From Rhizobium sp. Root708 (GTDB taxonomy: Bacteria > Pseudomonadota > Alphaproteobacteria > Rhizobiales > Rhizobiaceae), in NCBI RefSeq assembly GCF_001429725.1, contig NZ_LMHV01000002.1, forward strand, positions 62,001-126,000: a DNA stretch of 64,000 nt, in the 5' to 3' direction. A program made the translations under genes and the position numbers. Shown piece by piece: positions 43,252-53,638 of the stretch. The notes under the pieces were generated by a model. The model saw only the letters and a program-made list of their open reading frames with translations. It made no database searches and was not told where the DNA came from. Each line of letters opens with the position of its first letter. The stretch's first letter is position 1.

Positions 43252-44871
43252 CTAGCGCATCCTCAACGCCATCTCCGCTGCCTTTTCCGCGATCATGATC
43301 ACGGGAGAGTTCGTATTGCCGGACACGATCGTCGGCATGACCGAGGCATCGACAATGCGAAGCTTCTCAAGCCCATGCACGCGCAACTGCGTATCCACCA
43401 CCGCCATCGGATCGCTTCCCATCCTGCAGGTGCCGACAGGATGAAAGATCGTAGTGGCGATATCGCCGGCACGCCGGATCAGTTCGTCATCGCTTTGATA
43501 TTCCCGCCCCGGCAGCATCTCCTGCGGTCGAAAACGGGAGATGGCCTTCGTTTCCATCAGGCTGCGCGCATGGCGGACAGAATTGGCCGCGAGCAGCCGG
43601 TCGCCCACTGTCGACAGATAATTCGGACGGATTTCAGGGGCTGCCGAGGCATCGCGTATCGCCATGTGCACGGTGCCGCGACTTTCAGGGCGGAGATTGC
43701 AGACAGAGACAGTTACCGCGGGATAGCGATGCAGCGGCTCGCCGAGCCGGTCGGTGCTGAGCGGCTGGACGTGATATTCGAGATCGGCGGTGGCAACGGA
43801 TGGGTCGCTCTTGGCGAAGATGCCGAGCTGGCTCGGCGCCATCGAGAGTGGGCCGGAACGGCTGATCGCATACTGCAAGCCCATGCCGGCACGGCTAAAC
43901 AGGTTGTGGTAAAGCTGGTTCAGCGTGCGCGCGCCCTCGATCTTGAAGACGGTTCGGATCTGCAGGTGATCTTGAAGGTTTTCTCCGACGCCCCGGAGCT
44001 CATGATGCAAGGGAATGCCGAGGCTCTGGAGAAGATCCGGGCGCCCGATGCCTGAGAGCTCCAGAATTTTTGGAGAGTTGATAGCGCCTGCAGACAGAAC
44101 CACCTCGCGCGACGCGCGGGCGATACAAGCGCGACCATTCAGGCGAAACCGTACACCCGTCGCCGTCTTACCCTCGAATTCCAGCCGCTCGGTCTCGGCG
44201 CTGGTCAGCACGCGCAGGTTCTTCCTCTTCATCGCCGGGCGCAGGAAAGCCTTCGTCGTGTTCCAGCGCAGGCCGCCCTTCTGGTTGACCTCGAAATAGC
44301 CGGAACCCTCATTGTCGCCGTCGTTGAAATCCTCGGTCTTGCGGATTCCGAGTTCTTCCGCCGCATCGCGAAACGCATCGAGGATGGGCCAGGATAACCG
44401 CTGGCGCTCGACGCGCCATTCGCCGCCCGCGCCATGCATAGTCGATTTGCCGCGATAGTTGTCTTCCGATTTCAGGAAATAGGGCAAGACGTCGTCCCAC
44501 CCCCAGCCCGCGTTGCCCGCCTGCCGCCAGCCGTCGTAATCGGCCGCCTGCCCGCGCATATAGATCATGCCGTTGATCGACGAGCAGCCGCCGAGTACCT
44601 TGCCGCGCGGATAATTCAGGGCGCGGCCATTGAGGCCTTTTTCAGCGGCCGTCTTCATCATCCAGTCGGTGCGCGGGTTACCCATGCAATAGAGATAGCC
44701 GATCGGCACGTGCACCCAATGATATCGATCCGAGCCGCCGGCTTCCAGCAGCAGCACGCGATTTTTCGGGTCGGCCGAGAGGCGGTTTGCCAGCACGCAA
44801 CCGGCCGACCCCGCGCCGACGATGATGAAATCGTAGCTGCCTTCATCCGCTGGCGTCTCATTCATGGGCAT
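43252..44871 (-). CDS. GMC family FAD oxidoreductase
   Basis: Choline dehydrogenase-like FAD enzyme of 539 residues. FAD motif FIIVGAGSAGCVLANRLS near the N-terminus, the GMC signature PRGKVLGGCSSINGMIYMRG, and the C-terminal catalytic region IFHPVGTCRMGSDPMAVVD with VSGNTNSPVIMIAEKAA. It oxidises an alcohol. It is the last gene of the nine-gene sugar/polyol operon; the ATG at 44871 lies two bases after the stop of the kinase gene, so it probably oxidises the transported polyol or a product. Confidence 0.9.
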   Translation of the reverse strand: MPMNETPADEGSYDFIIVGAGSAGCVLANRLSADPKNRVLLLEAGGSDRYHWVHVPIGYLYCMGNPRTDWMMKTAAEKGLNGRALNYPRGKVLGGCSSINGMIYMRGQAADYDGWRQAGNAGWGWDDVLPYFLKSEDNYRGKSTMHGAGGEWRVERQRLSWPILDAFRDAAEELGIRKTEDFNDGDNEGSGYFEVNQKGGLRWNTTKAFLRPAMKRKNLRVLTSAETERLEFEGKTATGVRFRLNGRACIARASREVVLSAGAINSPKILELSGIGRPDLLQSLGIPLHHELRGVGENLQDHLQIRTVFKIEGARTLNQLYHNLFSRAGMGLQYAISRSGPLSMAPSQLGIFAKSDPSVATADLEYHVQPLSTDRLGEPLHRYPAVTVSVCNLRPESRGTVHMAIRDASAAPEIRPNYLSTVGDRLLAANSVRHARSLMETKAISRFRPQEMLPGREYQSDDELIRRAGDIATTIFHPVGTCRMGSDPMAVVDTQLRVHGLEKLRIVDASVMPTIVSGNTNSPVIMIAEKAAEMALRMR

Positions 44872-44873
44872 GG

Positions 44874-46403
44874 TCACGCTGCAACTCCTGTTGCGAGGCT
44901 CTGCGCCTCCGAAAGCCGCCGCCATAGCGGCGTCATCGCCTCGGCAATATCCTGGTAGAGCCCGTAGCGACGATTATAGTGGGCCTTAAGCGCGCCGTTC
45001 GGCTGATAATGCCGGTCGGTGCGGACCATTGCGGCGGCACCTTCGGTGAAACCGGCAAACAAGCCGACACCCGTCCCCGCCGCGATTGCGGCCCCGAGCG
45101 CCCCGGTTTCCCGCGACACCGCGACAGTGACGGGAACACCGAGAACATCCGCAAAAATCTGCGGCCAGAATTGGCTCCGCGAACCGCCGCCGGAGAGCAC
45201 AGCCTCCTCGAACGTTGCACCTGCCTTGCGGATCGTCTCGACATGCTGGCGATGGCCGAAGGCGACGCCTTCCAAGAGCGCCCGGATCAGATGCCCCTTG
45301 GTATGCCAGCCGGCCATCCCGTAGAAGCCAGCCCGCGCGTGGCCATCCTGCTGGGCGCCATAGAGATAGGGGTGATAGAGCGGATCGTCGGGCGCTGGCG
45401 TGACCGCGGCTGCAAGCGCGCAGGCCGCATCGAAGGGCGAGACGCCTTCCTCATGCTCCCCTTCGAAAAACTCTCGCACCAGCCATTCGAGATTGGCGGC
45501 CGACGTGGCGCTGTTTTCCATTGCCATATAGCGGCCGCGATCGAAGGTGGAGGACATGAAGACGGGGCCATTGAGATCGGGACCATCGATGATCACCTGA
45601 TTGATGCTCCAGGTGCCAGCGATGATCGAGGCGCTGCCGGTGCGCGACACACCTGAGCCGAGCGCCGACGCCACGACATCGAACAGTCCGCCGATAACAG
45701 GCGTGCCGGCCGCAAGCCCGGTTTCGGCAGCCACCTCTTCCGTGACATGCCCCGCGATATCGGCGCTTTCGATCAGCGGCGGCAGCACGTGCATGCATTC
45801 TGCCAGACCGTAGGCCGCCATCAGTGTCCTGTCATAGCGGCGGGCCGCAAGATCGAGCAGGCCGGCGCCAGACATGTCGGACACTTCGCTGACGCGACTG
45901 CCGGTCAGCCGGTTGACGACGAAATCCTTGGAGAAGAACACCGTGCCGATGCGCTGGAACAGGTCCGGCCGGTGGCGCTTCAGCCAGGCAAGCAGGGTCG
46001 GCGTCTGAGAGGGCCAGGGGCGCTGGCGGGCAATCGGGGCCGTGCGGTCACCAACCCCCTCCGCTGCCCATTCCTCGACAAGTCCGGTCGCGCGCGTATC
46101 GATCGACTGGATACCGAGAAGTGGCTGGCCGTCACGATCGAGCGCATAAAGACCATTGCCATGGCCAGCGCAGCCGATCGCCGCGATATCCTTGGCATCA
46201 ACGCCCGCCTTGTCGACGCAGCTGCGGATCACCCGTTTGGCATTGGCCCAGAGTTCGCCGAGATCACGCTCGACATGGCCTGGGCACGGCATGCGACTAT
46301 GACCCTCCTCCCCGGCATAGGCCACCTCCCGGCCATTGAGATCGAAGATCACGGCCTTGATGACGGTGTTTCCGGCATCCAGCCCCAACAGATACTTTTC
46401 CAT
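44874..46403 (-). CDS. FGGY family carbohydrate kinase
   Basis: Sugar or polyol kinase of 509 residues with the two-domain FGGY fold: GLDAGNTVIKAVIFDLNG, ERDLGELWANA, GTPVIGGLFDVVASALG and FEEAVLSGGGSRSQFWPQIFADVLG. Overall layout (GFYGMAGWHTKGHLIRALLEGVAFGH) is closest in my memory to L-xylulose kinase LyxK and erythritol-type kinases. GGGAGGGGTTCGGA precedes the ATG. It lies 97 bp after the aldolase gene. Its product would be oxidised by the GlpD-family enzyme or cleaved by the aldolase of the same operon; the substrate is not fixed by sequence. Confidence 0.9.
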   Translation of the reverse strand: MEKYLLGLDAGNTVIKAVIFDLNGREVAYAGEEGHSRMPCPGHVERDLGELWANAKRVIRSCVDKAGVDAKDIAAIGCAGHGNGLYALDRDGQPLLGIQSIDTRATGLVEEWAAEGVGDRTAPIARQRPWPSQTPTLLAWLKRHRPDLFQRIGTVFFSKDFVVNRLTGSRVSEVSDMSGAGLLDLAARRYDRTLMAAYGLAECMHVLPPLIESADIAGHVTEEVAAETGLAAGTPVIGGLFDVVASALGSGVSRTGSASIIAGTWSINQVIIDGPDLNGPVFMSSTFDRGRYMAMENSATSAANLEWLVREFFEGEHEEGVSPFDAACALAAAVTPAPDDPLYHPYLYGAQQDGHARAGFYGMAGWHTKGHLIRALLEGVAFGHRQHVETIRKAGATFEEAVLSGGGSRSQFWPQIFADVLGVPVTVAVSRETGALGAAIAAGTGVGLFAGFTEGAAAMVRTDRHYQPNGALKAHYNRRYGLYQDIAEAMTPLWRRLSEAQSLATGVAA

Positions 46404-46500
46404 TCCGAACCCCTCCCAAGGTTCTGACAGTTATGCGCGATTTTGGACCAAAGCCGAGTGCCAAACTCTTCTCTGCGCGGAGAGGAGCAAACTCGTGCGA

Positions 46501-47343
46501 TTATCCTCGCTGGTAAAGTGCGAAGGCCTCCTCGCCGCTCGCATCCTCGTGAATGATCGCCATCAGGCCGCGCACGACCGCATCCGGATTGGCGTGCTGG
46601 TAGATGTTGCGCCCATAAACCATGCCCATTGCGCCCTGCCGCATCAAGGCCGCGGACTTGGCAAATACGGCTCCAAGGTCTTCCTTTCCACCGCCCCGGA
46701 CAAGCACCGGGCAACGCGCCGCCTCCACCACGCGGTGGAAATCATCAGCGTTCGTCGTCGGATCGGCTTTGACGATATCGGCGCCCATCTCCCGGGCAAG
46801 GCGCGTGAGCGTAACGATCTTGTCGGCATCGCCATCGACCATGTAGCCTCCGCGCTCGGTCACCGGCTGCATGACCAGCGGTTCGATCATCAGCGGCATT
46901 CCGTATTTCTCGCAATCGGCCCGCACCCGGGAAATGTTCTGGACGCACTGGCGAAAGAGATCCGGCTCGTTGGGCAGCATGAAGAGGTTCACGACGACGC
47001 AGGCTGCATCCATCTGCAGCGCGCCAACCAGTGGCTCGGCCTCGTTCTGCAGCACCGCCCACATGTCGCGATGGCGGATGCGGTTATAAGGATTGCCCAT
47101 GTCGAGACGCATGACGAGCGCAGGCTTGTCCTTGCCCGGCATGTCCTGCAGCAAGTCGGCCTGGCCGTAGTTCATCTGGATCGCATCGGGCTTGGCATCG
47201 ACCAGTGCCTTCACGACAACGGGCATGTTCTCCAGGCCATCGAGGAAAGATGGCTCGTTGCAGACGCCATGGTCGATCGCGACATCAAGGCAACGGCCGT
47301 TGCCGAACAGCCGGTTCATCCGGACTTTGCGGTTGTCTCGCAT
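46501..47343 (-). CDS. Class I aldolase of the DeoC/FbaB/LsrF family
   Basis: A 280-residue TIM-barrel Schiff-base aldolase. LDVAIDHGVCNEPS at the start, the Lys in ADIVKADPT as likely Schiff base, GGGKEDL phosphate region and GRNIYQHANP at the end match this family (bacterial class I fructose-bisphosphate aldolase, LsrF). It would cleave a ketose phosphate into triose phosphate. Its ATG overlaps the end of the GlpD-like gene by 28 bp and has GGAGTGAAGT before it, so translation is coupled. Confidence 0.87.
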   Translation of the reverse strand: MRDNRKVRMNRLFGNGRCLDVAIDHGVCNEPSFLDGLENMPVVVKALVDAKPDAIQMNYGQADLLQDMPGKDKPALVMRLDMGNPYNRIRHRDMWAVLQNEAEPLVGALQMDAACVVVNLFMLPNEPDLFRQCVQNISRVRADCEKYGMPLMIEPLVMQPVTERGGYMVDGDADKIVTLTRLAREMGADIVKADPTTNADDFHRVVEAARCPVLVRGGGKEDLGAVFAKSAALMRQGAMGMVYGRNIYQHANPDAVVRGLMAIIHEDASGEEAFALYQRG

Positions 47344-49064
47344 ACTTCACTCCTTTGTTCGTTCCTTGCGGAAAGGGTTTCTTCGCAGACGCCGTGGCGT
47401 TCGCGCATGAGGGTCAGGAAACGGGTGCGCTCCTCGGCGGCCCGCTGAGGCGGCCAGCCTTTTTCGGCGGCGAGAATGTCGAGAACGGCATCCGCCATCT
47501 CGAGCGAGAGTTCGCCGGTGATGGCAAGCGTCATGCGCCGCAGCAGAATGTCGTCCAGATGCTCCACCGCTTCGCTGCGAATAAGGAAGATGAGCTCGCG
47601 AGCGCTGTAGCCGGCATGAGGCAACATGCGATCCGGCGCCACCGCAATGAAGCGGGCGACCTCGGCGGCATCCGTGCCATAGCGTGAAAAGAGTGCGGTG
47701 GCGCGATCCTCGGCGAGGCCCGTGGAGGCCGCGAGCCGTTGCAGCCAATCGCCCCGATCCTCGGGAAAGTCGCGCCCGCCACCGAAGGTCCGCTCCGCGG
47801 TATCGAGGCGACGTTGCCGGCCGAGGCGTTCCAGCGCCATGTCCGCGGCCAGTTCGCCGAAGGAGCGGAAGGTGGTCCACTTCCCGCCGATCATGCAGAG
47901 CACCGGTGGGCCGCCGTCGCTGCCCTCGATGACCGTGCAGAAATGGTCGCGCGGGATGCGGCCGGTAAAGCTGTCCTTGCTGGCGGGCAGCGGCCGCACC
48001 CCGGCAAACTGGAAGACGATCTCCTCCGGCCGGATCACGACGCCGGGTAGCACGAAGGCAAGCGATTGCAGAATATAATCGCGCTCGTCCGCCTCGCAGC
48101 GCACCGTGCCGGGGTCATCGACCCTTATGTCCGTCGAGCCTACCAACACCTTGCCGAGATAGGGAAAGAGGATGCAGATGCGCCCATCCTCGTTCTCGTA
48201 GTAGATCATGTGGCCATCTAGCATCTCGCGCAGGCCGACATTGTCGATGATCAGGTGCGAGCCTTTAGTGCCCCCCATCAACGGCGCTGGGCGGCCCTTT
48301 TCGGGAAACAGTGCGCCGTTGGCGATATCGATCCATCCACCGGTCGCATTGATGATCAATGCCGGCTTGATTGGCAGTGTCCCGCCCGAGACACCGTCGC
48401 GCAGCAGAAACTCTCCGCCCGCATCCTGCTCGACGGTCGCATAGTTCAGCGCGGCGGCATTCGCGCTCGACGTGAGGCCGTCAACCAGCAATTCCATCCC
48501 GATGCGCTCCGGGTGGCTTACCCAGGCATCGTAGTAGGTGGCTGAGTTTCGGATCGAGGGATTGAGCGCCGGCCATTTGGCAAGCGTGCTCCTGCGCCCG
48601 CGAAACTCGTGGCGTGGCATCAGCGCGCGCTTGCGCGTCAGAAAGTCGTAGATGCTGAGCCCCGCCTTGATGACCACGGCGCCGCGACGGCTCGGCCGGC
48701 GGCTAAGCCCAAGGAACCGGACGATTCCATTGGCAAGGCCGGAAAACACGTCGAAGATCGGAACCGTCGTTGCCAACGGCGCCACATAGTGCGGCGCATT
48801 GCGCAGCAACCGGTCCCGCTCGACCAGGGATTCCTGCACGAGGCCGAATTCGCCGTTTTCGAGGTAGCGCAGGCCGCCATGCACCATGCGGGAAAGCGCG
48901 GCACTGGCACCGGAGCAATAGTCCGCCTGCTCGACAAGCAGCACGTTGACGCCCTGCAACGCCAGCTCGCGAAAGACGCTGAGCCCGTTGATCCCGCCGC
49001 CGAGGACGCACACGTCCACCTTCGGGCTTTTGCGAAGCCCGTCCAATGTCTCTTTACGGTTCAT
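47316..49064 (-). CDS. GlpD family FAD-dependent dehydrogenase
   Basis: Glycerol-3-phosphate dehydrogenase-like flavoprotein of 582 residues. FAD motif VDVCVLGGGINGLSVFREL, then SRMVHGGLRYLE (family signature) and the C-terminal DUF-like helical domain (RYGTDAAEVARFIA). In erythritol loci the homologue EryB oxidises erythritol phosphate; here it probably oxidises the phosphorylated polyol made by the FGGY kinase. It delivers electrons to the quinone pool at the inner membrane. It follows the aldo/keto reductase gene by 12 bp. Confidence 0.9.
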   Translation of the reverse strand: MNRKETLDGLRKSPKVDVCVLGGGINGLSVFRELALQGVNVLLVEQADYCSGASAALSRMVHGGLRYLENGEFGLVQESLVERDRLLRNAPHYVAPLATTVPIFDVFSGLANGIVRFLGLSRRPSRRGAVVIKAGLSIYDFLTRKRALMPRHEFRGRRSTLAKWPALNPSIRNSATYYDAWVSHPERIGMELLVDGLTSSANAAALNYATVEQDAGGEFLLRDGVSGGTLPIKPALIINATGGWIDIANGALFPEKGRPAPLMGGTKGSHLIIDNVGLREMLDGHMIYYENEDGRICILFPYLGKVLVGSTDIRVDDPGTVRCEADERDYILQSLAFVLPGVVIRPEEIVFQFAGVRPLPASKDSFTGRIPRDHFCTVIEGSDGGPPVLCMIGGKWTTFRSFGELAADMALERLGRQRRLDTAERTFGGGRDFPEDRGDWLQRLAASTGLAEDRATALFSRYGTDAAEVARFIAVAPDRMLPHAGYSARELIFLIRSEAVEHLDDILLRRMTLAITGELSLEMADAVLDILAAEKGWPPQRAAEERTRFLTLMRERHGVCEETLSARNEQRSEVCETTAKSG

Positions 49065-49076
49065 GATGCTAGTCCG

Positions 49077-50072
49077 TTATCCGTCCATATGGGCGAGCTT
49101 GGCCGAGAGGGCCGCGTCGATAGCCTTGAGATCGTCGACCGAAAGCCGAAGGGTGCCGGCCCTTGCATTGTCGAGCGCCTGCGCCGGGTTGCGAGCGCCA
49201 CAGAGGGCGAAGGTGATCCCCGGCTGCGCCAGCGTCCAGGCGATCACCACCTGGGCAATGCTCGCATCATGCCGCGCCGCGACCGGCCGGATGGCATCAG
49301 AGAAGTCCTTCGCCTTCTGCCGATTGGCGACCGAGAAGCGCGGGTTGTCCTTGCGCTGGTCGTCGCCGGAGAAGACGCGGTCCGGCCCGACCGTGCCGGA
49401 GAGCAATCCAAGCGCCAGCGAGGAATAGCTGAGCGTCGACACGCCGCTTGCAACAGTGAGCGGCAGCAGGTCCGCCTCGATCTCGCGATCGATCATGCTG
49501 AACCGCTCCTGGATCGCATCGAGCGACCCGGTTTCGATATACCGCCGGAGCTCGGACCGATCGACGTTGCTGGCGCCAATGGCGCGGATCTTTCCCGCCG
49601 CCTTCAGCTCTTCCAGCGCCCTGACCGTCTCCTCGATCGGTGTCGTCGCGTCCTGCCAATGGGTGATGTAGAGATCGATATGATCGGTGCCGAGCCGACG
49701 CAGGCTTTGTTCCACCTCGTGGATGATCGCATCCCGGCCGAGGTAGCGGTGAACCGGCTTGCCGTCCTGATCGAAGAAATGCTGGCCCTGCTGCGTATGC
49801 CAAACGAGACCGCACTTCGTCGCGATCACGGCCTGGTCACGGCGTCCGGCAAGCGCCTTGCCGACGATTTGCTCCGAGCGGCCAAGGCCGTAAGCGGGCG
49901 CAGTGTCGATGAGCGTGACACCCGCATCCAGCGAGGCCTGGATCGCGGCGATCGATTCTGCCTCGTCGGTCCCGCCCCACATCCAGCCGCCGATCGCCCA
50001 TGTTCCAAGCCCGACAGCCGAGGCTTTGACGCCGGAACGCCCGATCTCGCGGGTCAACTGCTCGCCGCTCAT
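49077..50072 (-). CDS. Aldo/keto reductase
   Basis: NADPH-dependent reductase of 331 residues with a TIM barrel. Catalytic tetrad: Asp and Tyr in GVTLIDTAPAYGLGRSEQ, Lys in VIATKCGLVW and His in DLYITHWQD. NADPH loop near the C-terminus (FALCGARNPAQALDNA). It would interconvert a sugar aldehyde and polyol. The start codon overlaps the SorC regulator stop by 4 bp (ATGA), placing it firmly in the operon. Confidence 0.92.
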   Translation of the reverse strand: MSGEQLTREIGRSGVKASAVGLGTWAIGGWMWGGTDEAESIAAIQASLDAGVTLIDTAPAYGLGRSEQIVGKALAGRRDQAVIATKCGLVWHTQQGQHFFDQDGKPVHRYLGRDAIIHEVEQSLRRLGTDHIDLYITHWQDATTPIEETVRALEELKAAGKIRAIGASNVDRSELRRYIETGSLDAIQERFSMIDREIEADLLPLTVASGVSTLSYSSLALGLLSGTVGPDRVFSGDDQRKDNPRFSVANRQKAKDFSDAIRPVAARHDASIAQVVIAWTLAQPGITFALCGARNPAQALDNARAGTLRLSVDDLKAIDAALSAKLAHMDG

Positions 50073-51076
50073 GCCTGATGTCCTTCCTCGGATGCTATTT
50101 CAAGAATGCGCGCCCCGGTCGCCTCGTCGGTCACCAGCGTGTCGAGATGGTTGCCCCTGAGAACGCTGAGGATGGAGCCGGCCTTGTTCAACCCGCTCGC
50201 CACTCCGATCTTCATCGGGATGGAGGCAAACTCCTCCAGAGTCAGCGAGACCAGCGCGCGATTGAGGCTGTAGCCGCAAACCCGACCTTCGCCATCGAGC
50301 AGGTGTGCAAGCAGCTCGGAGCTCGCGCCGGCGTGCTCAATTGCCATGCGATCGGTGCTCGATGACGGATGCAGGTCGTAGTAGGTCGAGTCGCTGCTCA
50401 GGATCGAGCCGATGCCCACGACGGCAACCTTCGCCTCACGCGCCCGCTGGAAGACATCGGCGACGGAGCGCATGGCCATCAACATCGCGCGCTGCTCGGC
50501 GTTATCGGCAAAGAGCGGCGCGTGGATCTGATAGGAGCGGCCACCCAACCGTTCCGCCATCAACGTCGAGACGTGGTTGACATCGGTATAGTGCTTACCC
50601 TGAACGCAACCGGTCGCGGGGATGACTTCGACATCGAAGCGGCGGCCAGGCTGCAGGCCGGCGACGACGGCGCTGACGCCCTTACCGCCGGTGATGCAGA
50701 TCGTGTCGCCATCGGCGATCTCTTCGATCAGCAGCCGGGCTGCGGCCTCGCCGACCGCCTGAAGTGCCGTCTGCGGATTGTCGGAGACGGTCGGCACCAC
50801 GACGGCGCGGCCAATGCCGCCAAGCGCGAGCAGCCGTTCTTCCATATCCACCAGCGGCTCGACTGGCGACTTGATCTTGATCTCGACGAGGCCGAGCTGG
50901 CGACCGCGCTTGATCAGCCTGTTGACGGTGGCATGCGAGATTCCGAGCTGGTCGGCGATCTGCGCCTGAGTCAGGCCTTCAAGAAAGTGCAAGACGAGCG
51001 CCTGGTGCATCTGGCGCGCGATGACGATTTCCTCACGCGGCGCTGTAGTCTTGGGTTTCAGTTTGGCGATCGGCAT
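50069..51076 (-). CDS. SorC/DeoR-type sugar-binding transcriptional regulator
   Basis: A 335-residue regulator with an N-terminal helix-turn-helix (LVLHFLEGLTQAQIADQLGISHATVNRLIKRG) and a C-terminal sugar-phosphate-binding domain (DTICITGGKGVSAVV, VGIGSILSSDSTYYDLHP, GRVCGYSLN). EryD and LsrR belong to this family and respond to phosphorylated ligands. It sits inside the operon it probably controls, between the permease (start 2 bp after that stop) and the aldo/keto reductase. The ATG at 51076 is preferred over the open frame up to 51127. Confidence 0.9.
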   Translation of the reverse strand: MPIAKLKPKTTAPREEIVIARQMHQALVLHFLEGLTQAQIADQLGISHATVNRLIKRGRQLGLVEIKIKSPVEPLVDMEERLLALGGIGRAVVVPTVSDNPQTALQAVGEAAARLLIEEIADGDTICITGGKGVSAVVAGLQPGRRFDVEVIPATGCVQGKHYTDVNHVSTLMAERLGGRSYQIHAPLFADNAEQRAMLMAMRSVADVFQRAREAKVAVVGIGSILSSDSTYYDLHPSSSTDRMAIEHAGASSELLAHLLDGEGRVCGYSLNRALVSLTLEEFASIPMKIGVASGLNKAGSILSVLRGNHLDTLVTDEATGARILEIASEEGHQA

Positions 51077-51077
51077 A

Positions 51078-52067
51078 TCAGACGGCCTTCCGCTTGTGCA
51101 GGAAATGATCGATGGAAACGGCGGCAAGGAGAATGCACCCCTTGATCATGTCCTGCCAATAGACGGAGACGTTCAGCAGGATCAACGATGAGGTGACGAC
51201 CGAGAGCAAAGCGATGCCGAGGATGGCGCCGAGAATGGTGCCGGAACCGCCGTTGAGCGAGGCGCCACCGATCACCGCGGCCGCGATGATGTTGAGCTCC
51301 ATGCCGACACCGAAGGTCGGTGTCGCGGCGCCGAAGCGGGACATGTAAATCACCCCGGCGACACCTGCGAGCGTGGAGCAGAGCACCGTGACCCAGAACT
51401 TCACCTGATTGGTCTTGATGCCGGAATAGAGCGCCGCCTTCTCGTTGCTGCCCGTATAGAACACCTTGCGGAACGCCGTTGCCCGGCGCAGCAGGAAATC
51501 GAACAGGACGACGACGGCGACGAAGATCAGAATGACATACGGCACACCATGGAATGTACCCTGACCGACGGCCTTGAAGCCGGCCGGCAGTGTGAAGAGC
51601 GAAAGCGGCGTGCCCTTCGTGATGATGAGGCAGAGCCCGCGCACGATCACCATGCCCGCAAGCGAGGTGATGAAGTGATTGAGCCCCACCACGGTCACGA
51701 AGAAGCCCATGATCGCACCGATGACGCCGCTGGCAAGGATGCCGATCAGCGATGCCGTCCACGGGTCGAGCCCGGCGAGGAACAGCGAGCCGGAAAGCAC
51801 CATCGCAAAGCAGACGACCGAACCAACAGCCAGATCGATGCCGCCGACGATCAGGAGGATCGTCATGCCGACGACGACGATGCCTTCGACGGAGAAGCTC
51901 ATCAGCATGGCGCGGAAGTTGCCCAGCGTGAGGAAGTGCGGCGAGGCAAAGCTCATGGCGACGCAGAGGGCGAGGATGATCGCGATCAATCCCGCTTCAC
52001 GCATCGTGCCGATGCGTTTCCACGCCCCTGCCTTCGGTATCTCCGCCGTCATCGTGTCGATTGCCAT
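51078..52067 (-). CDS. Ribose-type ABC transporter permease
   Basis: Inner-membrane permease of the RbsC/BPD family, 329 residues, about 8-10 membrane segments. The family motifs GGIDLAVGSV and GGASLNGGSGTILGA are present. The ATG at 52067 follows GGGGAGAAACGGGC; the frame is open to 52100. It follows the ATPase gene by 22 bp and forms the transporter with the two upstream genes. Confidence 0.92.
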   Translation of the reverse strand: MAIDTMTAEIPKAGAWKRIGTMREAGLIAIILALCVAMSFASPHFLTLGNFRAMLMSFSVEGIVVVGMTILLIVGGIDLAVGSVVCFAMVLSGSLFLAGLDPWTASLIGILASGVIGAIMGFFVTVVGLNHFITSLAGMVIVRGLCLIITKGTPLSLFTLPAGFKAVGQGTFHGVPYVILIFVAVVVLFDFLLRRATAFRKVFYTGSNEKAALYSGIKTNQVKFWVTVLCSTLAGVAGVIYMSRFGAATPTFGVGMELNIIAAAVIGGASLNGGSGTILGAILGIALLSVVTSSLILLNVSVYWQDMIKGCILLAAVSIDHFLHKRKAV

Positions 52068-52089
52068 GCCCGTTTCTCCCCTTCCATCT

Positions 52090-53616
52090 TCACGCGGCAT
52101 GATCTGCCGTCCTTGCTGACCCGATCCCTGATGCCAGGCGGATCACGGCCTCTTCCGTCATGTTGTCTGCACTGAGTTCGCCGGCGATGCGCCCCTCCCT
52201 GACGACCAGAACGCGGTCGCAAAGCCCGAGCAACTCCGGCATCTCAGACGAGATGACGACGACGCCGATCCCGGAGCGCGCAAGCTCCCGCAACAGACGA
52301 TGGATCTCCGTCTTTGCACCGACGTCAATGCCGCGCGTCGGCTCGTCCATCAGGATCACCTTCGGCCTGACGGCGAGCTGCTTGGCGATCGCCACCTTCT
52401 GCTGGTTGCCACCCGAAAGCGATTTGACCGGCGCCTCGACGCCGCCCATGCGCACGCCAAGCCGACGCGCGAAATCCTCAGCAAGAGCTGCTTCGGCTCG
52501 ACCGTTCAGCAGGCCTGCGTGATTGGTGAAGGCCTTGAGGTTCAGCACCGAAATATTCTGGGCGATCGACATCTCCAGGAACACGCCGGAACCCTTGCGG
52601 TCTTCCGAGAGGTAAACGATGCCGGCCTTGACCGCATCCGCATAGGTGTTGATCGCCTGCGGCTTGCCATGCAGGCGGATGGCACCGGCCCTGCGCGGCC
52701 GAAGCCCGCAGATGCCTTCGGCAATCTCCGTGCGGCCGGAGCCGATAAGCCCGCCGATGCCGAGAATTTCGCCCTTGCGGAGCTCAAGGCTCACGTCATG
52801 GAACCGCTCGCTGTCGCTCAGGCCGTCAACGTCGAGGATCGTCTCACCGCCGACGTCGGCCGGCCCGAGCTTGTCAGGATAGAGCTGAGTGATCTCGCGG
52901 CCAACCATGCGACGGACGACATCATCCGGGGTCACATCAGCGATGCGATCGGTGCAGACATAGCGACCATCGCGGAAAACAGTCACCCGGTCGCAGAGAC
53001 TGAAGATCTCGGCCATGCGATGGCTGATGTAGATGATCGAGATACCGTTCGCCTTGAGATCTCGGATGATCGAGAAAAGCTGCTGTGCCTCGGTCTCCGT
53101 CAGAGCCGCGGTCGGCTCGTCGAGGATTAGCACGCGGCAGTCGAGTGTCAGCGCCTTGGCGATCTCGACGAGCTGCTGGCTGGAAATGGGCAGATCTGCA
53201 ACCTTGCGGCGGACGTCGATGGCGGCAAGCCGGTTCATCACAGCCTGCGCGTCGCGTTCCAGCGCCCGATAGTTCATGAAGGGTGAGCGGCGGCGGTTGG
53301 TGGCTGCCATGAACATGTTTTCGGCTACCGTCGCATCCGGGCAAAGCGCGATTTCCTGGTGGACGAGCCCGATGCCGAGCATTTGCGCGGCGGCAGGCGA
53401 CGATATGCGCACAGCCTTGCCATCGACGCGGATCTCTCCCTCGGTCGGCTGCACAACGCCGGCGATGATGTTCATGAGCGTCGACTTGCCGGCGCCGTTT
53501 TCGCCGCACAACGCATGGACCTCCCCCTTCTCGAGGGTGAAATCGACATCCGTCAGCGCCTGGATAACGCCGAATTGCTTGCTAACGCCGTGTATCGACA
53601 GAACCGGTTGAGCCAT
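52090..53616 (-). CDS. Ribose-type ABC transporter ATPase (two NBDs)
   Basis: Tandem ATP-binding protein of 508 residues (RbsA-like). First domain: Walker [18 protein letters not shown]-type and signature stretches ([13 protein letters not shown]), Walker [12 protein letters not shown]. Second domain: degenerate Walker A (GLIGSGRTE), signature [13 protein letters not shown] and [12 protein letters not shown] region. This energises import of the sugar. The second ATG (53616) is chosen because AGGAGG sits at ideal distance; an ATG at 53622 overlaps that site. Confidence 0.93.
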   Translation of the reverse strand: MAQPVLSIHGVSKQFGVIQALTDVDFTLEKGEVHALCGENGAGKSTLMNIIAGVVQPTEGEIRVDGKAVRISSPAAAQMLGIGLVHQEIALCPDATVAENMFMAATNRRRSPFMNYRALERDAQAVMNRLAAIDVRRKVADLPISSQQLVEIAKALTLDCRVLILDEPTAALTETEAQQLFSIIRDLKANGISIIYISHRMAEIFSLCDRVTVFRDGRYVCTDRIADVTPDDVVRRMVGREITQLYPDKLGPADVGGETILDVDGLSDSERFHDVSLELRKGEILGIGGLIGSGRTEIAEGICGLRPRRAGAIRLHGKPQAINTYADAVKAGIVYLSEDRKGSGVFLEMSIAQNISVLNLKAFTNHAGLLNGRAEAALAEDFARRLGVRMGGVEAPVKSLSGGNQQKVAIAKQLAVRPKVILMDEPTRGIDVGAKTEIHRLLRELARSGIGVVVISSEMPELLGLCDRVLVVREGRIAGELSADNMTEEAVIRLASGIGSARTADHAA

Positions 53617-53638
53617 CTTCATCCTCCTCCTCCTTGGA

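Noticed and set aside
48609..50078. 489-codon open frame antisense to the GlpD-like and aldo/keto reductase genes
   Set aside because: It spans two well-supported genes on the other strand and its Arg/His/Asp-rich translation has no family character.
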